From contig NZ_JBINJW010000004.1 of assembly GCF_043951855.1 (NCBI RefSeq), positions 62,001 to 126,000 on the forward strand: 64,000 nt of DNA. The letters run 5' to 3'. This stretch comes from Proteiniclasticum sp043951855. GTDB taxonomy: Bacteria; Bacillota; Clostridia; Clostridiales; Clostridiaceae. Below are positions 1 through 8,662 of this stretch, piece after piece (positions within the stretch are counted from its first letter, which is position 1; the number at the start of each line of letters is the position of its first letter). The notes under the pieces are model-generated. The model was not told the origin of the DNA. It worked only from the letters and a program-made list of their open reading frames with translations, and searched no databases. Position numbers and translations under genes: made by a program.

Positions 1-149
1 TATTCCTCAGCAAAAGCCTTTCTTTTCTCCGGTGTTCTGCTGTAGCATCCGGCCAGTTCCCAGTCACGTTCTCTGGCGAGAACAGGCATATAGGCTTTTC
101 TTGCGATCGATCCGAGTCCGATGAGACCGAGTTTCACTTTTCCATCCAT
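1..149 (-). CDS. Gfo/Idh/MocA-family oxidoreductase, N-terminal fragment
   Basis: This is the first 49 codons of a gene running off the left edge on the minus strand. The product begins with a Rossmann nucleotide-binding signature (GLIGLGSIARKAYMPVL, about residues 7-23), followed by a typical second beta strand (ELAGCYSRTPEKRKAF). This pattern belongs to NAD(P)-dependent Gfo/Idh/MocA dehydrogenases, which oxidise or reduce sugars, inositols and related substrates. I placed the start at the ATG complementary to 147-149, because an AGGAGG lies 9 bases upstream. An ATG at 158 is too close to that site. The substrate cannot be told from the fragment. A second member of the family is at 53493-54443. 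Confidence 0.8.
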   Translation of the reverse strand, partial: MDGKVKLGLIGLGSIARKAYMPVLARERDWELAGCYSRTPEKRKAFAEE

Positions 150-237
150 AATTGACATCCTCCTTGCGATAAGGCATGCATTTCTACTGCATCTTCAAAT
201 TTCAGTAAAGAATTCTGATATTTCAATATATATCTAA

Positions 238-266
238 ATTATAACTGTAAAATCAGCACTTTACAA
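238..266 (-). promoter_or_regulatory. Promoter of the Gfo/Idh/MocA gene
   Basis: On the minus strand TTGTAA (266-261) and TATAAT (243-238) are separated by 17 bases, a good sigma-A-type promoter. It points at the oxidoreductase fragment and stands back to back with the ABC transporter promoter. Confidence 0.6.
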
Positions 267-346
267 TACAGAGTAGGTGAACATCAAGGACCTTCCACCA
301 CTTGTGTCAGTGGAGGAAAATATCTGTGAAAATTTTCCTATCCATA

Positions 347-375
347 TTGTTTTTTTAAGGTCAGGGGCGTATAGT
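347..375 (+). promoter_or_regulatory. Promoter of the ABC transporter-TetR operon
   Basis: TTGTTT (347-352) and TATAGT (370-375) are separated by 17 bases. The predicted transcript would start just upstream of the inverted repeat at 391-407. Confidence 0.55.
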
Positions 376-390
376 AGGGTCAAAGAATCA

Positions 391-407
391 ACTGACTTAC
401 GGTCAGT
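391..407. promoter_or_regulatory. Probable TetR operator
   Basis: A perfect inverted repeat, ACTGAC-TTACG-GTCAGT, lies just downstream of the promoter at 347-375. It is extended by further GTCA/TCAG copies to 414. Its form resembles TetR/QacR-family operators, and a TetR gene closes the same operon at 4658-5260, so autorepression is the simple reading. Binding is inferred. Confidence 0.6.
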
Positions 408-452
408 CAGTCAGGACTATGAAAATCAGTTTATAAGGTGCAGGTGAGTAGA

Positions 453-1154
453 ATGTCATTTATAGAACTTAAAAATGTGCAGAAAAGATATCAGATGGGA
501 GAAGTGACCATCACCGCCGTGGACGGCGTGGATTTCAGTATAGAGCAGGGGGATTTCGCCGTGGTGGTCGGTGCCTCCGGTGCAGGAAAGACCACGGTGC
601 TGAATCTTCTCGGAGGAATGGACTCCTCCGATGGGGGCCACATCATGGTGGACGGAAAAGACATCAGCAAGTACAACCGGAAGATGCTCACGGAATACAG
701 AAGATTCGACATCGGATTCGTGTTCCAGTTCTACAACCTGGTGCAGAATCTCACCGCTGTGGAAAACGTGGAGCTGGCTTCCCAGATCTCAAGGAATCCG
801 CTGGATGCCTATGAGGTCCTGGAAATGGTGGGGCTGTCAGAGCGCGCCAACAATTTTCCATCCCAGCTCTCCGGTGGAGAGCAGCAGAGGGTGGCCATCG
901 CCAGAGCCATCGCGAAGAATCCGAAGCTGCTTCTCTGTGACGAACCCACAGGAGCACTGGATTACCAGACAGGAAAGAATATCCTGAAGCTTCTTCATGA
1001 CACATCCCGCCAGCGAGGCGTCACCGTTGTGGTCATCACCCATAATGCGGCCCTCACTGCCATGGCGGATAAGGTGATCCGCATGAAGAACGGAAAGGTC
1101 CGTGAGCTCTACATCAACGAAAATCCTGTTCCAGTGGAAAGGATTGAGTGGTAA
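453..1154 (+). CDS. ABC transporter ATP-binding protein (MacB/LolD type)
   Basis: This 233-residue cytoplasmic ATPase drives the permease encoded next to it. It has the Walker A motif GASGAGKTT, the Q-loop region FVFQFYNL, the signature LSGGEQQR and the Walker B LLLCDEPTGALD with its H-loop histidine (ITHN). The DEPTGALD form is typical of the MacB/LolD/FtsE group that pairs with FtsX-like permeases. I chose the ATG at 453, preceded by AGGTG at six bases. A GTG at 438 is possible but has no good ribosome site. The stop overlaps the permease ATG by one base (TAATG), which points to translational coupling. The exported substrate is unknown. Confidence 0.9.
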   Translation: MSFIELKNVQKRYQMGEVTITAVDGVDFSIEQGDFAVVVGASGAGKTTVLNLLGGMDSSDGGHIMVDGKDISKYNRKMLTEYRRFDIGFVFQFYNLVQNLTAVENVELASQISRNPLDAYEVLEMVGLSERANNFPSQLSGGEQQRVAIARAIAKNPKLLLCDEPTGALDYQTGKNILKLLHDTSRQRGVTVVVITHNAALTAMADKVIRMKNGKVRELYINENPVPVERIEW

Positions 1155-4100
1155 TGAAGCAGAAATCATTTTTCAAGGACCTCAAACGAGCCATATACAA
1201 CAGCAAATCAAGATTCCTCTCCATCATGGCCATGATCATCCTGGGGGTAGGATTCTTTGCAGGCATCAAGGCCGCGGAGCCGGATATGATCCTCTCTGCA
1301 GATACCTACTACAAGGATTATGACCTGGCGGATTTCCGGATCATGTCTCCTCTGGGTTTCACCGAAGAAGACCTGGAAAAGGTGAATGCTCTGGAAGAAG
1401 CCTACATCGTCAAGGAAAGCTACAGCATGGATGCCTTCATCACATCCAATGATCAGACTTCCATCATCAAGGTGTACAGTTATCCTCTGGGAGAAGAAAA
1501 ACCCCTGAACAGGCCTATGGTCAAGGAAGGCAGACTGCCGGAAAATCAGGCGGAGATCATACTGGAGGAAAGAGCAAAGGACACCCTGGGGGTAGCCATA
1601 GGGGATGAAGTGACCCTTTCTCTTCCGGAAGACAGTGAAATCAGAGACACGCTGAAAAGAGGGTCTTTTAAGGTCGTGGGTTTCGTCATTTCTCCTCTCT
1701 ACATCAGCATCGAGAGAGGACAGACCAACATCGGAGACGGGTCCATCGACTTCTACGGATATGTCAGCGACACGGACTTCAAACTGGATAAGGTCACTGA
1801 CCTGTTCATAGAAACGAAAGAGTCTCACAGCTTCATGGCGTACTCGGAGGAGTATAAAAACTACCATGCACCCATGAAGGAAGAGATTGAAACCTATGGC
1901 ATGTATGCCATGGAAAGAGATACGAAAGAGCTTCGGGATGAGCTCAATGAAGGAAAGGCAACCCTTCAGAGAGAAAAAGCGGAAGCGGAAGAAAAGATCG
2001 CGGAGGCTGAAAAAGAGCTGCAGGAAGCGGAAGAGAAGATCATCGACGGAGAACAGGAACTGAAGGACAACGAAGAGAAGTACACGCAGGAGTTCATGGA
2101 CCGTCGAAAGGAAATAGAAGCGGGCAGGGAAGCTCTGGAAGAAGGAAGAGAAGAATACTTTGCAGGATATACCGCCTGGCTGGAAGGATACAACGACTAC
2201 CAGGACGGAGCCGCAGAGCTTGCTTCCTCCAAGGCGACGCTGGATGATGCGAGAAATCAGATCGAGCAGGGAGAAAGAGAGCTGGTCTCCGCCAAGACCC
2301 AGCTGGACAGTGCAAAGGAGCAGATCGCTCTGCTGGAAGAAACGCTTGCAGGCCTAAGGGAGATCCGAGCGAATCTGCCGGAAGGATCTGACCTGACCGA
2401 AGAAGAATATACGGCGCTAATAGACGACATCAGAATCTATGCACCGGATCTGGCCGAATTTCTCGTGCAGAATGTGCCCTACAACGATCCGAACCTTCTG
2501 AACTCCCTGAGAAATGCACTGGATTCCACCCTGGTGCAGCTGGAAGAAACGCTGACCTCAAGCAAGGATCAGTATGAACAGGGCGTCATCGATTATGAAG
2601 AAGGTCTTGTGCAGATTGCCGAAAGCAGAGCGCAGTACGAAGAGGGCCTTGCCGCCTATGAAGAAGGTGCAGCGGAAATAAGGGCAGCCAAGGAAGAGAT
2701 CGATGCAGGGAAAAGAGAACTGGACGCTGCCAAAGCTGCGCTGGATGAGAACGAAGAGAAGCTCGACGACGGGGAAAGACAGCTGGATGAAGCAGAGGCG
2801 GAATTTGAGCAGTCTCTCATCGACGGGCGAAGAGAACTGAAGGACGCGAGGGTTGAGCTCGCGGAGGGAAAAAGAACCTTTGAAACGGAGAAGGCCGACG
2901 CGCTGGAGAAGATTGCGGAAGCCGAAGAGGAAATCAGAGATGCGGAAAGAAAGATTGTCGAGATTCCGGATGAATGGTTTGTCTATGACCGGGACGGGTT
3001 CCCGGGCTATGCCAATCTCGGAGATGACGCCCGCAGATTAGGATCCCTTGCCACCATCTTCCCGCTGTTCTTCTTCCTGGTGGCGGCACTGGTGTGCCTG
3101 ACCACCATGACGAGAATGGTGGAAGAGGAAAGAATCCAGATCGGTACGCTGAAGGCTTTAGGATACAAGACGCCTACCATCGCCATGAAGTACATCATCT
3201 ATGCGCTTCTGGCAAGCCTCATCGGAAGCATCATCGGTTTCCTTGTGGGATTCCAGCTGTTTCCAAGAGTGGTCATCGGGATCTATGGAAACATGTATTC
3301 CACACCTTACATTCTTTCACCGTTTCACTGGGACCTGGCACTTCTGTCCACGGCCATTTCGGTGGTCACCACCGTATCTGCCAGCCTCTTTGCCACGCTC
3401 AGTGAACTGAAGGAGACCCCGGCGATCCTCATGCAGCCCAAGGCGCCCAAGCCAGGCAAGAGAATCCTTCTGGAGCGGTTCACGCCTCTCTGGAAGAGGA
3501 TGAGCTTCTCCTACAAGGTCACCTTCAGAAACATCTTCCGCTACAAGAAGAGATTCCTCATGACGGTTTTGGGCATCTCCGGGTGTACAGCCCTTCTGGT
3601 CACGGGATTCGGAATCAGAGATTCCGTCAATGCCATCATGGGCAGTCAGTTTGATGACATCTCTCTCTATGACGGGATGGTCTTCCTGAACACCGACAAG
3701 GAGGAATCCTTACGGGACCTGGATGTGATCCTGGGGGAGAACGAGGATGTGGAAAGCTATCTTGCCGTCCATAACGAAAGTGTTTCGCTCTACAGGAACG
3801 GTTCCAGCAGAGAGTATGAAGTGAACCTCATGGTGCCCGAGGAGACAAGAGGACTTGGGGACTTCATCGATCTCAGACAGCGCGTGGGACAGGAACCGCT
3901 GGAGCTTTCTGAAGACGGTGCGGTGATCACGGAAAAGATCGCGAAGCTTCTGGATGTTTCCGTGGGAGACACGCTGATCTACAGAGACACGGATACGAGA
4001 ACCTATGAGTTCACCGTTTCCGGCATAGCGGAGAATTATCTGTCGCACTACGTCTATATGCATAAGGACTATTTCAGTCAGATCACCATAAGAGAGCCTG

Positions 4101-4648
4101 AGATCAATGCAGGTCTTTTCAACCTGGAAGAAGCGGAAGGCATCGAGGAATCCGCCTTCAGCGAGAAGCTCATGGACAATGAAGGGGTTCTAGGGTCCAT
4201 GCTGGTGAGAAGCATCCGGGATGAATTCGGGAAGACCCTGGAGATGCTGGATTTCGTGGTGCTGATTCTGATTCTGGCTGCTGGAGCACTGGCGTTTGTG
4301 GTGCTGTATAACCTGACCAACATCAACATCACGGAAAGAATCCGGGAGATCGCCACCATCAAAGTGCTGGGATTCCGGGACAAGGAAGTATCGGCCTATG
4401 TGTATCGTGAAAACATCTTTCTGACCATCATCGGTACACTTATGGGACTACTACTGGGATTCGTGCTGCACAGGTTCGTCATCGACACCATGGAGCTGGA
4501 CAACATGATGTTCGGAAGAATCATCAAGGTGTTTTCCTATGTGGTCTCCATGCTGCTCACCATGCTCTTTGCCGTATTTGTGAATCTGTTCATGTTCAGG
4601 AAACTTCAGAATGTGGATATGGCATCTTCACTGAAATCTGTGGAATAG
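1154..4648 (+). CDS. FtsX-family ABC permease with a very long coiled-coil insert
   Basis: The product is a 1164-residue membrane protein, far longer than ordinary FtsX/MacB permeases. One N-terminal membrane segment (about 20-40) leads into an extracytoplasmic region. About residues 240-610 of that region are rich in Glu, Ala, Lys and Arg and are clearly coiled coil. Three membrane segments and an FtsX core follow at about 640-760, with the family-typical passage on the regulation of tempo-like TLKALGYK. A second extracytoplasmic domain and a C-terminal three-helix FtsX core (LREIATIKVLGF-like, IREIATIKVLGF) complete it. The duplicated FtsX layout and the coiled coil resemble large Firmicutes permeases annotated as lipid, drug or peptide exporters. 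With the ATPase at 453 it probably forms a mechanotransmitting or exporting complex. The substrate is not known. Confidence 0.85.
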   Translation: MKQKSFFKDLKRAIYNSKSRFLSIMAMIILGVGFFAGIKAAEPDMILSADTYYKDYDLADFRIMSPLGFTEEDLEKVNALEEAYIVKESYSMDAFITSNDQTSIIKVYSYPLGEEKPLNRPMVKEGRLPENQAEIILEERAKDTLGVAIGDEVTLSLPEDSEIRDTLKRGSFKVVGFVISPLYISIERGQTNIGDGSIDFYGYVSDTDFKLDKVTDLFIETKESHSFMAYSEEYKNYHAPMKEEIETYGMYAMERDTKELRDELNEGKATLQREKAEAEEKIAEAEKELQEAEEKIIDGEQELKDNEEKYTQEFMDRRKEIEAGREALEEGREEYFAGYTAWLEGYNDYQDGAAELASSKATLDDARNQIEQGERELVSAKTQLDSAKEQIALLEETLAGLREIRANLPEGSDLTEEEYTALIDDIRIYAPDLAEFLVQNVPYNDPNLLNSLRNALDSTLVQLEETLTSSKDQYEQGVIDYEEGLVQIAESRAQYEEGLAAYEEGAAEIRAAKEEIDAGKRELDAAKAALDENEEKLDDGERQLDEAEAEFEQSLIDGRRELKDARVELAEGKRTFETEKADALEKIAEAEEEIRDAERKIVEIPDEWFVYDRDGFPGYANLGDDARRLGSLATIFPLFFFLVAALVCLTTMTRMVEEERIQIGTLKALGYKTPTIAMKYIIYALLASLIGSIIGFLVGFQLFPRVVIGIYGNMYSTPYILSPFHWDLALLSTAISVVTTVSASLFATLSELKETPAILMQPKAPKPGKRILLERFTPLWKRMSFSYKVTFRNIFRYKKRFLMTVLGISGCTALLVTGFGIRDSVNAIMGSQFDDISLYDGMVFLNTDKEESLRDLDVILGENEDVESYLAVHNESVSLYRNGSSREYEVNLMVPEETRGLGDFIDLRQRVGQEPLELSEDGAVITEKIAKLLDVSVGDTLIYRDTDTRTYEFTVSGIAENYLSHYVYMHKDYFSQITIREPEINAGLFNLEEAEGIEESAFSEKLMDNEGVLGSMLVRSIRDEFGKTLEMLDFVVLILILAAGALAFVVLYNLTNINITERIREIATIKVLGFRDKEVSAYVYRENIFLTIIGTLMGLLLGFVLHRFVIDTMELDNMMFGRIIKVFSYVVSMLLTMLFAVFVNLFMFRKLQNVDMASSLKSVE

Positions 4649-4657
4649 GAGGACAAG

Positions 4658-5260
4658 ATGAGAATATCAAAGGATCCGGAAGAAAGAAAACAGGAGATCA
4701 TAAAAGCAGCCATGGTTCTTTTCGAGGAGAGAGGGATACAGAAGACCTCCATGAGCGACATCGCGAAAAAGCTCGATGTGGCCAAGGGGCTCATCTACTA
4801 CTATTTCAGGTCAAAGGATGAACTCATCGCCTTTGTCATTGAGTCCTTCTCCACGGTGGTGGATGAGGAAATCAGAAAGATCATGAAAAACGATGCGCTG
4901 GACTTCTACGGAAAGCTTGGAGCCATACTGAATCTTTTCTTCTCCTCCATCAGGGAGCATCCGACCCTCATGAACATCACGCCGGGAAATCCCGGGATGT
5001 TCGAATACATCAAGACCAGGCTTTCAGAGATCGCCATCACCCATGCCAGTGCCCTCATAGAAGAAGGAAAGAGGGAAGGCTTCATCGAGAACAAGTATCC
5101 GGGATACATGCTGAAGATTCTTATTTCCGGCATCGCGGACCTGTATATGGAAGGGATCACGGACCCGAACATCCATAGAACGCTCATTGAAGAGGCACTG
5201 GGCATCCCTGAAGGAAAAATCGTGCTGAAAGCTTACTATTCCAGTGAGGAAGCTCCATAA
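4658..5260 (+). CDS. TetR/AcrR-family transcriptional regulator
   Basis: The product has 200 residues. The N-terminal helix-turn-helix (about residues 8-55) carries the family pattern, with KTSMSDIAKKLDVAKGLIYYYF as its core read in two parts: TSMSDIAKKL and GLIYYYFRSKDEL. The remaining 140 residues are a divergent helical ligand-binding domain. The gene starts 9 bases after the permease stop behind GGAGGACAAG and is the last gene of the operon. It probably represses the operon through the palindrome at 391-407, released by a ligand that the transporter may also handle. Regulator and target are inferred from position. Confidence 0.88.
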   Translation: MRISKDPEERKQEIIKAAMVLFEERGIQKTSMSDIAKKLDVAKGLIYYYFRSKDELIAFVIESFSTVVDEEIRKIMKNDALDFYGKLGAILNLFFSSIREHPTLMNITPGNPGMFEYIKTRLSEIAITHASALIEEGKREGFIENKYPGYMLKILISGIADLYMEGITDPNIHRTLIEEALGIPEGKIVLKAYYSSEEAP

Positions 5261-5264
5261 AAAT

Positions 5265-5316
5265 ACGCTCAACCATCTAGGCGCAATAACGCTTAAGAAT
5301 GGTTGAGCGTCTTATT
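5265..5316 (+). terminator. Rho-independent terminator of the ABC-TetR operon
   Basis: A 12-bp perfect stem (ACGCTCAACCAT 5265-5276 with ATGGTTGAGCGT 5299-5310) is followed by CTTATTTT. Confidence 0.8.
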
Positions 5317-5337
5317 TTACGCCTCTTTTCCTATTCC

Positions 5338-5407
5338 GGAATTCAAGGATGAAATGAAATCATGTATAATTAGTGCAACGAAGAACGGAATTCTGTAATC
5401 GAATTCC
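5338..5407 (+). promoter_or_regulatory. Promoter region of the glucitol operon with repeated GGAATTC sites
   Basis: A -10 hexamer TATAAT sits at 5365-5370, preceded directly by TG. A perfect inverted repeat GGAATTC-N7-GAATTCC lies just downstream (5387-5407). Another GGAATTC (5338-5344), inside the palindrome ATTCCGGAAT, lies upstream near the -35 position. Sites flanking a promoter on both sides suit an operator for the PRD regulator at 6310, but that link is inferred. Confidence 0.5.
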
Positions 5408-5471
5408 TGTATTAATTATTCGGTTGCCTAAGGATACAATGAACAGGAAATCAAGAGAAGGAGGCAACCCT

Positions 5472-6272
5472 ATGAATGAAAATTGGCTGAATTTGACCGG
5501 CAGGACGATTATTGTCACCGGTGGAAACTCTGGCATCGGAAAACACATTTCGCAGGAACTCTCAGAAAACGGAGCGAATGTTGTGGTAGCGGATCTCAGT
5601 GTGGAAACGGGAGAAGGAGACGGGGTCTATAACATCAGGACCGACGTGACCAGTGTGAAGAGCATCAACGACATGGTGGAAGAAGCCGTGAAGAAGTTCG
5701 GTAAAGTGGATGTGCTGGTGAACAACGCAGGCATCAATATCCCAAGACTGCTGGTGGATGTCTACAGTGACGAAAGACAGTATGAAGTGGATGAAGCGGC
5801 CTTTGACAAGATGACTGCCGTAAATCAGAAAGGCATCGTCTTTACGACACAGGCAGTGGTAAGAGACATGGTGAAGAACAAGACAGAAGGTGTCATCATC
5901 AACATCTCATCCGAATCCGGCATGGAAGGTTCCGTGGGTCAGAGTCTGTACTCTGCAACCAAGGGAGCGACCAATTCCTACACAAGATCCTGGGCCAAGG
6001 AGCTTGGAAAGCTCGGCATCAAAGTGGTGGGCGTGGCGCCTGGCATCAATGAAAAGACAGGCCTGACGACTCCTGAATACAATGCGGCGCTGGCATACAC
6101 AAGAAACATCAGTGTGGACCAGCTGGACACAGGGTATGAAAAGAGCATTCCACTGGGCAGAGTAGGAAAGCTGGATGAAATCGCTTATCTGGTGGCTTTT
6201 CTGGCTTCAGAGAAATCTGCCTATATTTCAGGAACAACCATCAATATCTCTGGCGGAAAATCCAGAGGATAG
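5472..6272 (+). CDS. srlD: Short-chain dehydrogenase, probable sorbitol-6-phosphate 2-dehydrogenase
   Basis: The 266-residue enzyme probably oxidises sorbitol 6-phosphate, produced by the PTS encoded downstream, to fructose 6-phosphate with NAD+. It has the SDR cofactor motif TGGNSGIG (residues 16-23), the NNAGI motif and the catalytic Ser with the YSATK Tyr/Lys pair. An acidic residue after the second strand (VVADLS) favours NAD over NADP. The start is the ATG at 5472 behind AGGAGG. An upstream in-frame ATG at 5373 lies too near the promoter. It is the first gene of a PTS operon whose EIIC, EIIB and EIIA are all of the glucitol family. That context gives the substrate, though another hexitol is possible. 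Confidence 0.8.
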   Translation: MNENWLNLTGRTIIVTGGNSGIGKHISQELSENGANVVVADLSVETGEGDGVYNIRTDVTSVKSINDMVEEAVKKFGKVDVLVNNAGINIPRLLVDVYSDERQYEVDEAAFDKMTAVNQKGIVFTTQAVVRDMVKNKTEGVIINISSESGMEGSVGQSLYSATKGATNSYTRSWAKELGKLGIKVVGVAPGINEKTGLTTPEYNAALAYTRNISVDQLDTGYEKSIPLGRVGKLDEIAYLVAFLASEKSAYISGTTINISGGKSRG

Positions 6273-6309
6273 GAACATGAAGTTTATCAAGGAAGGAGGG
6301 AAGAGCGAA

Positions 6310-8187
6310 ATGTCGACTGCAGCATACAGAAACAGACTGCTTACATCACTGCTTTTAAGTCACAGCGTACCCATGCAGGAAATGATCGCAGATTTCGGCA
6401 CCAGGGAATATGTGATGGAAGCCATCGATATGATCCGAAGAGACTACAGCGATACCGTGGTTCTTGAGATCACCGGTGAAGTGGAAGACATCAGCATGAA
6501 GATGCTGGATGAAAAGGCGCTCTATCAGCAGCTTCAGCATGACAAATCTTATGACTTCAATGACATGAGATGCCGGATCGCATACCTCCTGGATGAACTG
6601 ATCACAAAAGATACGTACCTCAACATCGACGACCTGGCGGAAGTGATGATGGTATCAAGAAGTACAGTGAACAACGATCTCAGAAAAGCCAAGGAACTGC
6701 TTCTGAAATACAATGCCAGGATCAAAGGGATACCCAATAAGGGAATCCGCTTCCTGGGAGATGAGTTCAGCAGAAGGATGGTCCTCATCTATGAGGTGTT
6801 TGATTACTTCCCCATGGGTTCCACCATGGACAAGAAAGTGGTGGAGATCATACAGGATCTTTCTCTGAAATACGGACTGAGTTTTTCAAACAAGATCCTC
6901 CTTTTCAAGACCGTCATGATCAGCATCTACAGAATCGGGCAGAAGCAGCTCATCGAAAGAGCGCTTCCCATGTACAAGAACTTTGAAAAAGACAGTGCGG
7001 AGCTCAGATGGTTCAAGGAGGAGCTGGAGAAAATCTACCAGATTTCTCTGGAAGACGAAGAGATCGACTTCATCTCCTTTCCCATCAACACCAGGAACTC
7101 AGCCTATACAGATCAGATGAACAATGAGGAAAACGAGAGGCTTCTGAAGGAAATCGTCCATGAAATGATCAATAAGGTGGAGACAAGATACAGAATCCAT
7201 ATTGATGAGGAAGATTTCTACAGCAAGGTGAGGCTTCACCTGCTGTTTCTTGTGAACAGACTCCTTTTCAGAATCCCTGTAAGAGACATCTTCTCGGATC
7301 AGATCAAAATCAGATTCCCTCTGGCCTTCGAACTGGCAAAGACCTCCATGAAGGTGCTGATGGAAAAGCACAGCCTCATGGGCAGCAAGGTGGATACCAG
7401 CTATCTGGCCGTGTATTATGCGCTGATTCTGGATGAAAGAAAAATTCTGAGGGAAGAGCATGAGAGAAGACGCATTGCGGTCATCACAAACCGGGGCAGA
7501 GGGACCTTTGAACTGATCCGGCGTCAGCTCATGGAAATCCTGGGAGACCAGGCGAAAATCGATATGCTGACGGTGGGCGAAATGATCCACAAGGATCTTT
7601 CAGGTTACCAGATTCTCTTCAGTACGGAAAACATCAAGGCGGAAAGCGGACTGCCGGTGATTCTCATCGAAGGAATCCTGGATCAGGATTCCCTCTCCAG
7701 AAAGATCAGCGAGCTGGGTACAAGAAGACTCGGTCCGCTGGAGGAGCTCAGTCAGATGACGGATATATCCGTGAAGGTTCTGAGTGAAAGGCTGACCTAT
7801 GAGAAGAATGTGGAGCTTATCACAGAAGATCTTAGAAAAAACCATCAGGCATCGTCAGATGTCTATGACAGATTCCTTAACAAGGAGACGACCAGTTCCA
7901 TGATCTACGAAAATGGAGTGGCTTTTCCTCACCTGACAGACCCCGACGCAAAGAAGATCAGTCTGACCCTCGGAGTGGTCAATCCCACCAGCGACAGACT
8001 GAAGATCATCTTTTTCCTGCTCATTCCGGAAACCATGAGTGAGAAGGAAGAAGAAACCCTCATGAAGATCTATGACCAGATCTTCAGAATCATCACGGAC
8101 AAGGCACTGGTCAGGAATCTGCAGGAAATAGAAAGTGCCATGGATCTGACTGAAATCAGAATGAAAGGAGACAAGGTATGGAACTGA
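6310..8187 (+). CDS. PRD-containing transcriptional regulator with PTS EIIB-like and EIIA-like domains (GutR-like)
   Basis: This 625-residue regulator probably controls the glucitol operon according to PTS phosphorylation. It has a helix-turn-helix at about residues 103-130 (LAEVMMVSRSTVNNDLRKAK), then two PRD-type helical regions to about 400. An EIIB-like segment follows (IAVITNRGRGTFEL), which lacks the usual phosphorylatable Cys. The C-terminal EIIA-like domain of the fructose/mannitol kind has a GVAFPH motif with its His at residue 541. The start at 6310 has AAGGAGGG upstream. An in-frame ATG at 6277 is the alternative. The last bases overlap the gutM start by ten bases. The architecture is that of MtlR/LicR-type activators, so activation rather than RNA antitermination is likely, since the N-terminus is DNA-binding. 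Confidence 0.8.
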   Translation: MSTAAYRNRLLTSLLLSHSVPMQEMIADFGTREYVMEAIDMIRRDYSDTVVLEITGEVEDISMKMLDEKALYQQLQHDKSYDFNDMRCRIAYLLDELITKDTYLNIDDLAEVMMVSRSTVNNDLRKAKELLLKYNARIKGIPNKGIRFLGDEFSRRMVLIYEVFDYFPMGSTMDKKVVEIIQDLSLKYGLSFSNKILLFKTVMISIYRIGQKQLIERALPMYKNFEKDSAELRWFKEELEKIYQISLEDEEIDFISFPINTRNSAYTDQMNNEENERLLKEIVHEMINKVETRYRIHIDEEDFYSKVRLHLLFLVNRLLFRIPVRDIFSDQIKIRFPLAFELAKTSMKVLMEKHSLMGSKVDTSYLAVYYALILDERKILREEHERRRIAVITNRGRGTFELIRRQLMEILGDQAKIDMLTVGEMIHKDLSGYQILFSTENIKAESGLPVILIEGILDQDSLSRKISELGTRRLGPLEELSQMTDISVKVLSERLTYEKNVELITEDLRKNHQASSDVYDRFLNKETTSSMIYENGVAFPHLTDPDAKKISLTLGVVNPTSDRLKIIFFLLIPETMSEKEEETLMKIYDQIFRIITDKALVRNLQEIESAMDLTEIRMKGDKVWN

Positions 8188-8633
8188 AATATATGATCAT
8201 CATCGGCGTATTCGTCATGGCGGCCTTCGGCCTTCAATACTATCTCGGGTTTAAACAGATCACCCATTTCGGGGAGGAGTACTCGAGAATCAGAAAAGAA
8301 GGGAAAGTGGCCATCGGACGAAGACCCGGCAAGGTGACCTCCGGTACTTTAGTGCTCTTTTCACTGGATCAGGAAGACCGGATCAGATACGGCAGAAAGC
8401 TTCAGGGATCCACAGTCTTTGCGAAGTTCAGAGACTTCAACACCTTTGACGGGAAGATGATTGCGCAAATCAGAAAGACAGACCCTGAAATGAAGAAGGA
8501 GATCCGGATCACAAGACTTGCTGTGCTGAACGCGGTGGACAATTACCTGATGGTGAAAGCCGGAAAAGTCATTCCGGACAAGAAGACTCCTTTTGGCACC
8601 ATCACAGGAGCATTCAGCAAGGCGAAGGCGTAA
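8178..8633 (+). CDS. gutM: Glucitol operon activator protein GutM
   Basis: The 151-residue product matches the GutM/SrlM family. It has one N-terminal hydrophobic segment (about residues 5-23, MIIIGVFVMAAFGLQYYLG) and a conserved cytoplasmic part with VAIGRRPGKVTSGTLVLF and KKTPFGTITGAFSKAK. In enterobacteria GutM activates the glucitol operon together with GutR. Its exact mechanism is not established. Here it overlaps the PRD regulator gene by ten bases, so the two are made together. The family assignment is firm; the role as co-regulator is taken from the family. Confidence 0.85.
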   Translation: MELKYMIIIGVFVMAAFGLQYYLGFKQITHFGEEYSRIRKEGKVAIGRRPGKVTSGTLVLFSLDQEDRIRYGRKLQGSTVFAKFRDFNTFDGKMIAQIRKTDPEMKKEIRITRLAVLNAVDNYLMVKAGKVIPDKKTPFGTITGAFSKAKA

Positions 8634-8662
8634 CTTGACAAGCACAAGAAAAGGAGAAAGAA

